A stretch of DNA of 64,000 nucleotides from Dyadobacter sp. UC 10 (GTDB taxonomy: Bacteria > Bacteroidota > Bacteroidia > Cytophagales > Spirosomataceae), in contig NZ_VSRN01000001.1 in the NCBI RefSeq assembly GCF_008369915.1, forward strand, positions 1,892,001 to 1,956,000, given 5' to 3'. The notes beneath the pieces were generated by a model. It saw nothing but the letters and a program-made list of their open reading frames with translations. It made no database searches and was not told the origin of the DNA. A program made the translations under genes and the position numbers. Position 1 is the first letter of the stretch, and each line of letters begins with the position of its first letter. This document shows positions 25,376-34,031 of this stretch, in pieces.

Positions 25376-26076
25376 GTCAAAGAGAGAATATTCTACGTAT
25401 CAAAGCCGTATACGACGCGCTGGAAGAGCTGCAAGATTCTGCAATTTTTATCGGTGGGGCAACAGTAGCCTTGTATGTACAGCGTGTTGCAGAAGAAGTA
25501 AGGCCTACTGACGACGTAGATGTATTAATTGAAGTAACTGGTTACAAAGCTTATGCGGATTTGGAGGAAAAGTTACGGTCTAAAGGATTTACCAATGACA
25601 TGGAATCCGGTGTAATCTGCAGATATAAAGTACAAGGAATTATTGTCGACGTAATGCCTACCGACAAACAGGTTCTCGGATTCAGTAATATCTGGTATCC
25701 GGAAGGCTTCAAAACGGCGGTAAAATATGATTTGGGAGAAGGTTACAAGATTAACATATTCCGACCGGAGTATTTGGTCGCAAGTAAGTTGGAGGCATTC
25801 AAGAATCGAGGCGGCAACGATGGAAGGACAAGTACCGACTTTGAAGATTTGGTTTACATTTTGAACCACCGCACGTCGTTGTGGGAGGAGATGCGTTTGG
25901 CGAAAGAAGATGTCAAGCTTTACTTGCAACAAGAATTCCAGAAAATACTCGAAAACGATCATTCCGAGGAATGGATCAGTGCCCATTTGGAATATGCAGA
26001 ACAGAGGAGGGTAAACTATATCCTGGGTAATTTGACAGAATTTTGTTTTGGGGCGTCCAGCAGTGAAGCTGAATGA
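25372..26076 (+). CDS. Nucleotidyltransferase toxin-type protein (AbiEii/MNT-like)
   Basis: A 234-aa protein with a minimal nucleotidyltransferase signature: 'IFIGGATVALYV' followed by 'RPTDDVDVLIEV' (the D-x-D metal pair), then 'YKVQGIIVDVMPTDK' as the third acidic strand and 'EYLVASKLEAFKNRGGNDGRTSTDFEDLVYIL', typical of AbiEii-like proteins. It would transfer nucleotides to tRNA or protein targets. It is translationally coupled to the upstream HTH gene. Likely an abortive-infection or maintenance module of the mobile element. Confidence 0.78.
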   Translation: MSQRENILRIKAVYDALEELQDSAIFIGGATVALYVQRVAEEVRPTDDVDVLIEVTGYKAYADLEEKLRSKGFTNDMESGVICRYKVQGIIVDVMPTDKQVLGFSNIWYPEGFKTAVKYDLGEGYKINIFRPEYLVASKLEAFKNRGGNDGRTSTDFEDLVYILNHRTSLWEEMRLAKEDVKLYLQQEFQKILENDHSEEWISAHLEYAEQRRVNYILGNLTEFCFGASSSEAE

Positions 26077-26164
26077 TCGTGATTTAACTTCCGACTCGAA
26101 AAGTCATCTGGACACAAATTTTAAACAAGAAATTGGATTATTTTCTTTCAAGTTCAGACTGTAG

Positions 26165-27007
26165 TTAATTTTTGCAATTCTCATACTCAAAAGTTACGGG
26201 TCGCAAATATTCGTTTTGCCAAAATACGTCAGTTCCAACAGTTGGGTGATTGGCCGAATTGTATTGATAAGAGGTAAGTACTTCACCCAGACCCTTCACC
26301 CTACCTTTAGTGCGATTATTTCTGGAGAAAACTAACGCCGCGTTGCCATATTCCGCTCCGAAAAAGATTCCATAGTCCATCAGGCCAGGATGCCCAAAGA
26401 ATGGATTAATTTTATCATCATACTCATACTCCCATTCCCTGAGTAGTACAAATCCAGCAGACGGATAATTGGTATAATATTCAGTCATCGCCTTTATATT
26501 ACCGAATGAATTGTATTCATATATCTCATATGCGAAAATTTGACCTTTTGGAATGAATGATGTGTTTAATCCGTGATCAGCTCCTTCCACATATGAGCAC
26601 TTAACCATCAACCCTAAAATGTCATATTCGAAAATACGAGCTTGATAATGTCCCTGGCCGCGTGGTGCGTTGAAGTCTAGCAACCTATTTTCCTTAATTA
26701 CCCTGTTTTGTTCATCATATTCGTAGGTACATTCAACAAGAGGCCCACTAAGCTTTTCCAGCCGACGATTAGCATCGTATCTGGCCGTCGTGACATATTC
26801 TCGACCCTGTGCCTTTAATATGATTTGACTTATCTTCTGATCAGCGTAGACATATTCTAGTACTTCGTTACCCGGAAATGTTATTCGACTAATCCTACAG
26901 GTGTCTCCATCAGTCTCGGGAATAGGCTTAGGATCTGGCACCAGCACTTCTTTTTTTGCTTTGCATGAAATAAAAAAAATAAAGGCTATCAACAAGGCAA
27001 TTCGCAT
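26165..27007 (-). CDS. Lipoprotein with YD-like repeats (DUF4595-type)
   Basis: A 280-aa lipoprotein with signal and lipobox FISC (Cys15). The mature part has repeats of the type 'YEYDEQNRVIKENRL', 'FEYDILGLMVK', 'YEYNSFGNIKA' and 'WEYEYDDKINPF', as in the YD/RHS-like exported lipoproteins of Bacteroidota (DUF4595 and relatives). Function is unknown. It is convergent with the AbiE-like operon and belongs to the mobile element cargo. Confidence 0.65.
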   Translation of the reverse strand: MRIALLIAFIFFISCKAKKEVLVPDPKPIPETDGDTCRISRITFPGNEVLEYVYADQKISQIILKAQGREYVTTARYDANRRLEKLSGPLVECTYEYDEQNRVIKENRLLDFNAPRGQGHYQARIFEYDILGLMVKCSYVEGADHGLNTSFIPKGQIFAYEIYEYNSFGNIKAMTEYYTNYPSAGFVLLREWEYEYDDKINPFFGHPGLMDYGIFFGAEYGNAALVFSRNNRTKGRVKGLGEVLTSYQYNSANHPTVGTDVFWQNEYLRPVTFEYENCKN

Positions 27008-27375
27008 GCTATTCTCTGAATTTGGCTGAAAAGAAATTAAAATGCTATTGGGGTATAAATCACAATCAAATATTTTCTACTCATCCCAGTCCGACCCGCT
27101 TTAAAGTCGCGTATTTCGATGTATTGTAGGAAGATGATATTCCTAAGATAACCTACCAGTTCACTTTTATACCTGCTCCTAGCGAGTGGTCCACACTGCT
27201 AATTAACAAATGAATAGGCAACATCCTGAATTTTGACCGTACACGTAACAGAACATTAAATTTTCTGTATACTCATTTATGATCCAACCGTATGCTACTA
27301 GCATATGCCAATTGTGTTACCAATCTGACTATTTTGTAAGAGAACGGTTGGTGCCCTGCCCCCCTACAATGATAT
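27008..27375. other. Intergenic stretch, no gene seen
   Basis: 368 bases between the lipoprotein and the mobilization genes. No coding frame of credible composition, no RNA signature and no clear repeat; only short palindromes such as ATGCTACTAGCAT. It probably contains the lipoprotein promoter at its left end. Confidence 0.5.
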
Positions 27376-27960
27376 TCATTCCTTTTTAAGTTGTTTAAGC
27401 AACTCTTTCGCTTCCTGAGCCTCCATTTGCCGCCGTTTCAAAAGCTCTTCCGCATCTTTGACTGATAGTTCCTGCGCCTCAAGCTTCTGCGTTTCAAGTT
27501 CTGCACGTTCCGGGTCTGTATAATAGATACTATCTGCTCTCGCGGCGACAGCTGGACTTAGTTGTCTAGAAATCCGGAATTTGAGATCGCTTTCTTGCAG
27601 TCGTGTGCTTTCGTTGTAATTGCTAATGGCTACTGCGATGCTTATGGCAGTTGAGATCAACAGTAATGCTGCCGAAATAATAAAGCCTTTCGCTTGAAGA
27701 TCGAAATGATGGTGGTGCCTGACTTCTGATGCCTTCGGGACATTTACAACTGCTTGTTCTATCTGGGAAAGGTAGGTTTCCAACTGTTGAGCTGACGCAT
27801 CCTGCGCTAAATCCCTTTTTAGCTGAATCACCGTATCTGCAAGCGTTTTATTTTGCGACTCAGTCGCCATTTGGATCAGATTCTCAATCGATGCATTTTT
27901 CCTGATCACAAGTGAAAGCACTTCTTCAATCGATTCGAGGTGTTCTTCTATCTTTTTCAT
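27376..27960 (-). CDS. Mobilization accessory membrane protein
   Basis: A 194-aa protein. An N-terminal helical region of about 75 residues is followed by a histidine-rich stretch (RHHHHFD), one membrane segment ('GFIISAALLLISTAISIAVAI') and a charged C-terminal coiled coil (…EAQELSVKDAEELLKRRQMEAQEAKELLKQL). Its start overlaps the relaxase stop by four bases. Proteins of this shape often follow relaxase genes in Bacteroidota mobile elements and may link the relaxosome to the membrane; this role is inferred from position. Confidence 0.6.
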   Translation of the reverse strand: MKKIEEHLESIEEVLSLVIRKNASIENLIQMATESQNKTLADTVIQLKRDLAQDASAQQLETYLSQIEQAVVNVPKASEVRHHHHFDLQAKGFIISAALLLISTAISIAVAISNYNESTRLQESDLKFRISRQLSPAVAARADSIYYTDPERAELETQKLEAQELSVKDAEELLKRRQMEAQEAKELLKQLKKE

Positions 27961-28892
27961 AAGCTTTGTCCTAAGTATTTTTTACGTTTCTTCTTTTTTG
28001 ATGGATCTGTAATCTGTTGGTCAAATTGCTGGACAGGTCGGAGCAAGCCATCCAGTATTTTATCGTCCGTAGTATGCTGGGAGAGAGGAGTGGGCCGGAA
28101 TCTTTCTTGTGGCCGGTCAGGCAGATATTCTGGCTGCATTCGAAACTGCTGCACCATCGCCAGTTTCTGATTCTGCCGTATCAATGCATCCAGCTTCCCA
28201 AAGCTCAAACTCCGATCGATTTTCGATCCTTTGAATTGCAGACCGCCTTTGGTAAAGCTGACACCTTGAATCTCACTAGTGCCTGATTTGTATTTGAAGA
28301 TGATTCCGATGCCTTGCCTTTCCAGCTTCGCGCTCAACTCATCCCAGCTTTGTGCGCCTGCACTTGCTGCTTTGATTCCATCATATAATTCATATCTGAC
28401 TTTGTCTGCACCTTTAAGCTGCTGCCGGTTGACCTGTTCTTTTCCTTTTCCCAAAGGATATCCATATTTAAGCGTGATCTCTCTACAGACTTTATAGTTC
28501 CTCTCTTTTTGAAACCGGTCTGAAATGGTCTTGCCTTCATCATTTACTCGGTTATAGATAATGTGCAGATGTGGATGGTTTTTGTCCCGGTGCTCGACCA
28601 GGATAAACTGTGTGCCTTTGATCTTCATCTTTCCCATGTACTCCAGTGCACGCTGCTTCATGATCTCAGGCGACAGTCTAGCGGCATCTTCCTTGCTCCA
28701 GCTCAGCGAGATATGCCCTACGGCTTTCGTCAGGTCAGGGTTTAATTTCCTTTGCATGTTGAAATCATCGATCATGGATCGGGCCTGATCCGTTCTTACG
28801 CCTTCGGCTATCAGCAGACTGGCCTGCTGCTTTTCCAATGCATACCTGACGACACCACCGAAGCTGCTTCCAACCGTTACCTTACCGATCAT
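27957..28892 (-). CDS. Relaxase, MobP-type (mobilization nuclease)
   Basis: A 311-aa protein that would nick the transfer origin and lead the strand into a recipient. The N-terminal relaxase domain shows 'MIGKVTVGSSFGGVVRYALEK', a conserved 'VGHISLSWSKEDA' and the metal-binding histidine motif 'HRDKNHPHLHIIYNRVND' near residues 100-117. These match the Relaxase/Mobilisation nuclease family (PF03432) of Bacteroidota elements. The C-terminus is basic (KKKKRKKYLG). It overlaps mobC upstream by 11 bases, forming a mob operon. Confidence 0.9.
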   Translation of the reverse strand: MIGKVTVGSSFGGVVRYALEKQQASLLIAEGVRTDQARSMIDDFNMQRKLNPDLTKAVGHISLSWSKEDAARLSPEIMKQRALEYMGKMKIKGTQFILVEHRDKNHPHLHIIYNRVNDEGKTISDRFQKERNYKVCREITLKYGYPLGKGKEQVNRQQLKGADKVRYELYDGIKAASAGAQSWDELSAKLERQGIGIIFKYKSGTSEIQGVSFTKGGLQFKGSKIDRSLSFGKLDALIRQNQKLAMVQQFRMQPEYLPDRPQERFRPTPLSQHTTDDKILDGLLRPVQQFDQQITDPSKKKKRKKYLGQSL

Positions 28893-29271
28893 CGCTTCCG
28901 AACTTTTTCAGTATCGAATCGATTTGCAGAAGCAGGTCCTTGCAGGATTGCCGGATGAATGTTAATCCTTCCTTATGGGCAAGGTGCGTCAGCTGATTCA
29001 AGTTGTTGGCCATGCCTGTCAGCGTTCTCAAATGTTTGAGGTCATCGGGTTTTAACCTGGCCAAAACTTTTGCTTTCTTGGCAGCCAACCTGAACCATGC
29101 GCTTGGTTTCATCCCGGCAACCTTGGCTTTTTCTTCGATCAAAAAGCGCTCGGTTTCTGTCAGCCTGACCATGAGTTGGCTCTGCCGTTTTACTTTTTTT
29201 GGTGGCCTGCCGCCTTTGGGGTTATAGGGCTTTCTGTCTTTGATTTCTGTCTTTTCCATCTCACATTCCAT
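28882..29271 (-). CDS. mobC: MobC-type relaxosome accessory protein
   Basis: About 129 aa from the Met at 29271 (MECEMEKTEIKDRK); Met35 of the longest frame (29259) is also possible. The region upstream of it looks like a transfer origin and not coding sequence. A basic, proline/glycine-rich head (KGGRPPKKVKRQSQ) precedes a ribbon-helix-helix-like 'LMVRLTETERFLIEEKAKVAGMKPSAWFRLAA'. The MobC block '…LTGMANNLNQLTHLAHKEGL' is present. It helps the relaxase bind and melt oriT. Confidence 0.85.
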   Translation of the reverse strand: MECEMEKTEIKDRKPYNPKGGRPPKKVKRQSQLMVRLTETERFLIEEKAKVAGMKPSAWFRLAAKKAKVLARLKPDDLKHLRTLTGMANNLNQLTHLAHKEGLTFIRQSCKDLLLQIDSILKKFGSDDR

Positions 29272-29381
29272 TTTTCGTTTTAAACCTTTTGCGACCACCG
29301 GGAGAAAATGGCAAGTTTCAGTCACGCGGGAGCGGGACAGGTTTTTGCGAAGCGAAAACACAAACTTGCTCTCTGAAGACT
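29272..29381. other. Candidate oriT region
   Basis: 110 non-coding bases directly before mobC. Inverted repeats GCAAGTTT (29311-29318) and AAACTTGC (29362-29369) flank a GC-rich stretch (CACGCGGGAGCGGGAC) and a GTTTT…AAAAC segment. The location next to mobC and the relaxase is where transfer origins usually lie. The nick site cannot be fixed from sequence alone. Confidence 0.35.
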
Positions 29382-30326
29382 TTACAAATGCAGCCCGCCA
29401 GACTTCTTGAAAGTCTGCTGCTTTTTTACTTCTTTTTGGCTAGATTTCTGAGCCATTAAATAGTCATTGACATCCTTGTGCTGCTTGTAGATTAAAGAGG
29501 CATCCACAGTATTGAGTCCGGCTGCCTGGTATTTTTCTTGCGTTTTTCTACCAGCATTGTCATGATCCAGATACAGGAAAACATTCTGGTAACCTTCTAA
29601 AATAGCCAAGCTTCTATCTGCCAGACTTACCGAGTTCAGGACCAGAAAATCACTGCGGATTGAGTGCAGGCTTTTCTGCAAAGTGAGCAGTGAAAGAAAA
29701 TCAATGAACCCTTCAACGACGCAAATGGACTTGCCTCCGTTTTCAATATGCGTAATATCCTTGGGTGAGGATGCGCCTTTGAAGTAAGCATTTCTCAGCT
29801 CATACCCGCCAGACCGGTTTTCAAATCCAACCGCGAAGTACTGTTTATCTTCCAACTGGTAATACACTTCTTTACAATAAGGTCTAGCAATGTCGAGCGG
29901 AATGCCCCGGTTTTCCAAATAGCTGGTTATTGCCGGATTGTTTCCCAAGGGTTTAATCTCGTTGATAGTAATAGCAGGAGCATTAACCCGTTTCTCAGTA
30001 ACGCTTTGCCATATAGGTTTAGCTGCCAAGGAAAAATCTTGGTTTTGCTGTTCAAAGAGAAAAAGGCTGTTTAACTTTTCCACCAGATTACTTGCATCCT
30101 GATTTGGATAGAGCCTTTCGGCCAGGTCAAATAATTTCCCGCCTTGCATGAGCGCGTAGTCATACCATCTGTTAATGGCCGTGTTCACCTTAAACGACGG
30201 GGAATGCTCTGGCTCGCGGATAGGTGAGACGTACCATTGACTTTCGCCTCTTTTGTAGCTGGGCTCAATACCGATTCTACTCAGAAAATCAGTGATCGGT
30301 AGCTGATTTAATTGCTTGATATTCAT
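29382..30326 (-). CDS. Toprim primase-like protein of the mobile element
   Basis: A 314-aa protein related to DNA primases of Bacteroidota mobile elements. The N-terminus aligns with a CHC2 domain (YVSPIREPEHSPSFKVN … WYDYALMQGGKLFDLAERL), but all zinc-binding cysteines are replaced, so the finger is degenerate. The C-terminal half is a Toprim fold with 'CVVEGFIDFLSLL' (catalytic Glu) and 'VFLYLDHDNAGRK' (DxD). It presumably primes replication of the excised or transferred element together with the helicase encoded upstream. Confidence 0.8.
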   Translation of the reverse strand: MNIKQLNQLPITDFLSRIGIEPSYKRGESQWYVSPIREPEHSPSFKVNTAINRWYDYALMQGGKLFDLAERLYPNQDASNLVEKLNSLFLFEQQNQDFSLAAKPIWQSVTEKRVNAPAITINEIKPLGNNPAITSYLENRGIPLDIARPYCKEVYYQLEDKQYFAVGFENRSGGYELRNAYFKGASSPKDITHIENGGKSICVVEGFIDFLSLLTLQKSLHSIRSDFLVLNSVSLADRSLAILEGYQNVFLYLDHDNAGRKTQEKYQAAGLNTVDASLIYKQHKDVNDYLMAQKSSQKEVKKQQTFKKSGGLHL

Positions 30327-30385
30327 GGTTTTATTTTTTGATAAGCAAACACCTGTTTTAAGCAGGCTGGTAGAAGCCGTTTTTA

Positions 30386-30583
30386 TGATGAGACGATGAG
30401 AAATAGATATAAATAATTGATAATGATATAAGTTAAGGGCTCATCAAAGCCTCATCAAGCATATTTACCATGATGAGATTTCTCATCGTGCTCATCATAC
30501 CTCATCATAAAATAAGATACTTTGATGAGCGTGTTATGCTGTAATAATTAACAAGTTGCGGTTTGTTTTACAACCCCTCATCA
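30386..30583. repeat. Iteron-like array of TGATGAG heptamers (possible replication origin)
   Basis: Ten copies of TGATGAG or its complement CTCATCA fall within about 200 bases: eight exact (30386, 30440, 30451, 30471, 30491, 30501, 30523, 30577) and two with one mismatch (CGATGAG 30394, CTCATCG 30482). Orientation varies and some pairs form palindromes. The stretch is AT-rich and lies between the helicase and primase genes. Binding of a replication or regulatory protein is inferred. Confidence 0.55.
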
Positions 30584-31797
30584 AACTTTTGGGTAATCCA
30601 GTCCATTGAAACGCTGTAATACCTGCCTGTTGAATGCACTGCGGCAAGGTCATTGCAGCTGTTGTACAAATAGGTCTGGTAGTTCAAACTGTTTGCTACG
30701 GGCTTCAACCCCCAATCATTTTGCAGCACATTGGAAACCTGCTGGCGGGTAAGCCTTGGCATATTCCGCTTCAACAGTTCAAGCATGTCCTTATTGGTGA
30801 ATTCGAGCTTACTGATGCCCGTATTCTCAAAAATCTCACGAAGGATAAAGAGCATTTCCGTTTCCAGCCGGTTGCGGTTGTTTCGGATGACGCGCATCAA
30901 TGCTTCTGTTCGAATTTGCCTTTCCGAAAACCACATCCTGGTCTGTGCTATGGGAACTGACAGATTCCGCGAGATAAGATAATGCAGGAAAGCTGGAAGC
31001 TCGCTAGCCATTAAATCCAGCAGATGGATGTTTTCCGAGGGCAGCACCGGCACCTTGCGTACCCAATACCGGGTTTCGGCCGGGTCAATGACAATGAAGT
31101 TTTCTTCATTGTTGGAGCACAGGACAAACTTGCCAAAGAACTCGGTTTCTTTTCGGTCCTTGCCTTTGGCTTCGACCTTCGAATTCCGGGCGGTGCTCAG
31201 GTTCTTGATTTTCTCTGAATCCTCCCTTCGGTCGAGCAGCACTTCATCAACGGCAATGATCAAAGTATTCATCCAGTCGGAATTAAACTGCGAGCGGAAA
31301 TCACTGTTGCCGTTGAAGGTCATGTTCTTTCCGAAGATCATTTTCAGAAAATTCAGGAAAGTGGTCTTGCCAGTTTTCCGCTCTTTTGAAACCAGGCACA
31401 GCACCAGGAGCTTCTGCGTGGGTCTTTGGTAAAGAAGGCTTAAATAATCCAGGCCGAGCTCAAACTGTTCTCCAAAGATGTGCCGTATAAACCCGAGCGT
31501 ATTAGCCGGATCACCTGGCTGTGGCTGGGCTTCCAACCGGTGATAGAGGTTATAAAAGTTTCCGACAATTTCTTTGTAGTCCAGATGATCCGGCACGCAG
31601 CAAAAACCATCAAACTTTCTGATCTTCTTGATCTGACTTGGTTCTAGATCCTGTCTGAGCATCTCGGCTGACCACGGGATCCACATCTCCATAAATTCCT
31701 TGCTGACAGTCGGCTGCATACACTTTTTGTAGTAGCCGGTCTGCACCCGTATGTAGCTGCCTGGCAGGTTCAACGGATAATTATTAGCTGACATCAT
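30568..31797 (-). CDS. SF3-type helicase-like replication protein (DUF5906 type)
   Basis: A 409-aa protein. The central ATPase has Walker A 'SKERKTGKTTFLNFL', Walker B 'TLIIAVDEVLLD' and a sensor-like 'FVLCSNNEENFIVI', as in the primase-helicase proteins of mobile elements (DUF5906/VapE-like). The C-terminal region resembles a winged helix ('ISKLEFTNKDMLELLKRNMPRLTRQQVSNVLQN'). It likely unwinds the element's origin. It stands directly downstream of the small HTH gene, and an iteron-like array lies at its 3' end. Confidence 0.8.
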   Translation of the reverse strand: MMSANNYPLNLPGSYIRVQTGYYKKCMQPTVSKEFMEMWIPWSAEMLRQDLEPSQIKKIRKFDGFCCVPDHLDYKEIVGNFYNLYHRLEAQPQPGDPANTLGFIRHIFGEQFELGLDYLSLLYQRPTQKLLVLCLVSKERKTGKTTFLNFLKMIFGKNMTFNGNSDFRSQFNSDWMNTLIIAVDEVLLDRREDSEKIKNLSTARNSKVEAKGKDRKETEFFGKFVLCSNNEENFIVIDPAETRYWVRKVPVLPSENIHLLDLMASELPAFLHYLISRNLSVPIAQTRMWFSERQIRTEALMRVIRNNRNRLETEMLFILREIFENTGISKLEFTNKDMLELLKRNMPRLTRQQVSNVLQNDWGLKPVANSLNYQTYLYNSCNDLAAVHSTGRYYSVSMDWITQKFDEGL

Positions 31798-31810
31798 TCA
31801 GGAATTTGGC

Positions 31811-32152
31811 TCAGCGAAGTCTTCTTTTGTGCGGACTTACAAGGGATGGAAGCTGCTCCTGGAGTTCGGACATCGTTTTCTTCTTTCCGGATTTAATCCA
31901 TTCCTCTAATTCAGATTTGTAGAAGTAAAGCCTTTTGCCCTTCTTGCTAACCGGGATCTCCCGGTGGCAGACCTTTCCATACAGCGTCTGCACCGACAGA
32001 TTAAGAAACTCAGCCGCCTGGGAAATCGTCATTAGCTCGATGGCCTGCGGAACTGGCTGCCTAGATTCTAAAAGAAGGTCTTGAATGCTGTCCAGCTTCT
32101 GGTGAAGCTCGGAAACTGCGCGGGGCAGCTGGTCAAATGAGTATTGCTCCAT
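31811..32152 (-). CDS. Excisionase-family HTH protein (HTH_17)
   Basis: A 113-aa protein with a MerR-like winged helix: 'ELMTISQAAEFLNLSVQTLYGKVCHREIPVSKKGKRLYFYKSELEEWIKSGKKK'. Such HTH_17 proteins precede replication and mobilization genes in most Bacteroidota elements and act as excisionase or operon activator. An N-terminal amphipathic helix may mediate dimerisation. It is the first gene of the minus-strand replication/mobilization set, 13 bases before the helicase gene. Confidence 0.85.
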   Translation of the reverse strand: MEQYSFDQLPRAVSELHQKLDSIQDLLLESRQPVPQAIELMTISQAAEFLNLSVQTLYGKVCHREIPVSKKGKRLYFYKSELEEWIKSGKKKTMSELQEQLPSLVSPHKRRLR

Positions 32153-32293
32153 AACAATTGGATGTTTTTGTTTGATACCGCAATGTTATGTGCTTGTTTT
32201 AGTGGGTTACAAGTAGGAATTAGTGTCACCTTAGTTTTACCTACCGATATTTTTTGATTTTTTTGTATATACTAGTGCTTTATTGAAAATGCA

Positions 32294-33058
32294 ATGAATC
32301 GTAAAACTGAGAAGTCAGTCTTGAGGCTGAGTCATTTTATTAGAAAGCATAAGCACGATCATCTCATAAAAATCGGTAAGGACAGAATTGTAATAGACGT
32401 GAATGATCGTTCTCTTACCGGATCAATCTTTTATCTTTCATTTATGTTGGTTATCCCGTTTGTCTTGGGTCTCTATTCCCTAATAAGCTACGATTTGGGT
32501 GAAGCATTGGTGGTTTTGTTATGGCTAATTTATAGCACATACGAGGCTTACCACATGATTCGGGGGGAGAATATATTGATAGTTGACCTCGTTCAAAGTC
32601 GCTTTGAAGTTGAAAATATCAATCCGGTTTTCAAGTGGCTATTTCACAAACGAATTTTGAATTTTTCGCGAATTGCAAAAACAACTCTCTCGCAGGAGGG
32701 CGTAGGAGTTAATATTAAGTGGCTAGAAATCAGCGTTCATGATAAGAACAATAGAAAAATTATCTTATCAAATTTTAAGAATACATTTCCATCCAAGTCT
32801 ATCGCAAACGTGGTTAAAGAAATGTTAGATATTATTTTGAAAGAACATAGGGATGCTACCCCTTTGATGGGAGCAGAGCTCTATGAAAAGTTAAAATCGC
32901 TTGTTGAGGTGGGACGCGATGAAGACTGGAATACCTACTACTTGGGCCCTGAGGGAGTTAAGTGGGTCAAAAGTTATCCTAATTCTAGTCATCATGGTGG
33001 TGGCGCTCCTACGTTGACCCGGGTAGATCAATTTCCAGATAGAAATAAAACAACCTGA
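32294..33058 (+). CDS. Membrane protein with Imm27-like C-terminal domain
   Basis: A 254-aa protein. Residues about 45-85 contain two hydrophobic segments forming a membrane hairpin, followed by a PH-like beta-rich middle. The last 60 residues carry 'GRDEDWNTYYLGPEGVKWVKSYPNSSHHGGGAPTLTRV'. This matches, as I remember it, the W…Y…G..W…YP.S..HGGG.P.L pattern of immunity protein family Imm27. The domain would neutralise a polymorphic toxin, here perhaps tethered to the membrane. The fusion with a membrane region is unusual. The next gene is another immunity-type protein. Confidence 0.55.
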   Translation: MNRKTEKSVLRLSHFIRKHKHDHLIKIGKDRIVIDVNDRSLTGSIFYLSFMLVIPFVLGLYSLISYDLGEALVVLLWLIYSTYEAYHMIRGENILIVDLVQSRFEVENINPVFKWLFHKRILNFSRIAKTTLSQEGVGVNIKWLEISVHDKNNRKIILSNFKNTFPSKSIANVVKEMLDIILKEHRDATPLMGAELYEKLKSLVEVGRDEDWNTYYLGPEGVKWVKSYPNSSHHGGGAPTLTRVDQFPDRNKTT

Positions 33059-33105
33059 CAGTACATCGTGAATATGACATTTTCAAATAAACATTACTGT
33101 ATTAT

Positions 33106-33564
33106 ATGCCAACAACTGACCACGTGAAAATTCTTTTCGAGTTTCATAGTGACGTGCTAGATGCTTGGACAGTGGAAACGGTTTGGGCAGAAATCATTAA
33201 TGAAGACGAGGGACTTTACAAAATAGACAATATCCCATTTTATGCACCTACCAGCGCGGACAACATCGTCTACGCAGAATATGATGAAAGCCAGGAAAGG
33301 TTGACATACCGGGATACAGTTGAGTATTCAGGAAATTCTACTATCCAGGTTGTGATACTAATTGAGAATGTGCCAACAAATGAAATTAGGGATTTTTTTA
33401 ACGCATTTAATTGCGAATCTGAAAAGTTTAATGACGGTTACTTTGTAATGAATGTCCCGGCAACGGAGTCGTATTTGCCAATTAGAGAAAAGCTCTTAGA
33501 GCTACAAAGTGAAGGTATCATTGACTTTGCAGAGCCTTGCCTGGGAAATGGGCATTGGTATTAA
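33106..33564 (+). CDS. DUF4265-domain protein (immunity-like)
   Basis: A 152-aa protein with the DUF4265 pattern: 'VKILFEFHSD', 'VETVWAEIINEDEGLYKIDNIPFYAPTSADNIVYAEYDE', 'YSGNSTIQVVI' and a C-terminal 'GHWY'. DUF4265 proteins occur next to polymorphic toxins and are thought to be immunity proteins. It starts 47 bases after the Imm27-like gene on the same strand, in a cluster without an intact toxin gene. Confidence 0.75.
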   Translation: MPTTDHVKILFEFHSDVLDAWTVETVWAEIINEDEGLYKIDNIPFYAPTSADNIVYAEYDESQERLTYRDTVEYSGNSTIQVVILIENVPTNEIRDFFNAFNCESEKFNDGYFVMNVPATESYLPIREKLLELQSEGIIDFAEPCLGNGHWY

Positions 33565-33717
33565 TAATGTGAACCTTCATGCATTAAATCAGCGAATTCC
33601 ACCTTCCGGACTATTTGTCCCAATAATACCTAATGAACGACTGGGAAAATGACCTCAATATTGAGCTGATAAAGTTGTCTGATGAGGCCAAACTACTATT
33701 TGCAGTGTAGCATGTGA

Positions 33718-33834
33718 CCATCTTATCCAAACTACGTTCATTTTAACAACTTGACAGGTTGGGGAAATGCCAGAATACTTTGGAATGAAGAGTACGAGCT
33801 TAGTAATAATTATGGGGGTCCTTTAATACTCTAA
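33718..33834 (+). pseudogene. Gene remnant in a decayed immunity/toxin region
   Basis: A 38-codon frame without a start reads …VHFNNLTGWGNARILWNEEYEL… and ends with TAA at 33832. The composition is protein-like. The rest of 33565-34344 has only broken frames, including a 25-aa frame at 33633 (MNDWENDLN…). Probably the tail of a lost immunity or toxin gene. Confidence 0.3.
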
Positions 33835-34031
33835 CCTCCAAGTGGTCGAATCGGCGGAAACAAATTGAATGAACCGCAGAACAGGCTCCTATATGTTCGG
33901 ATAACCCTTTTTAAATAAGAAAACAGAACAAGAGGGCAAAAGCCGATCTGTGAAATTTCTTGGTTTTGTCCAAGGAGAGCGCACTCTTCCCCTTTGCGTT
34001 CCGGATCCGCTGTTACTATAAGGTAAAGCAA

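Noticed and set aside
29272-29361. Extended N-terminus of MobC
   Set aside because: The 30 extra residues lie in the inverted-repeat region proposed as oriT and do not resemble MobC starts.
30386-30583. TGATGAG array as a CRISPR
   Set aside because: Repeats are only 7 bases, in both orientations and irregularly spaced; no cas genes are present anywhere in the window.
33831-34031. 66-codon minus-strand frame in the decayed region
   Set aside because: No family, overlaps plus-strand remnants, poor composition; most likely chance.
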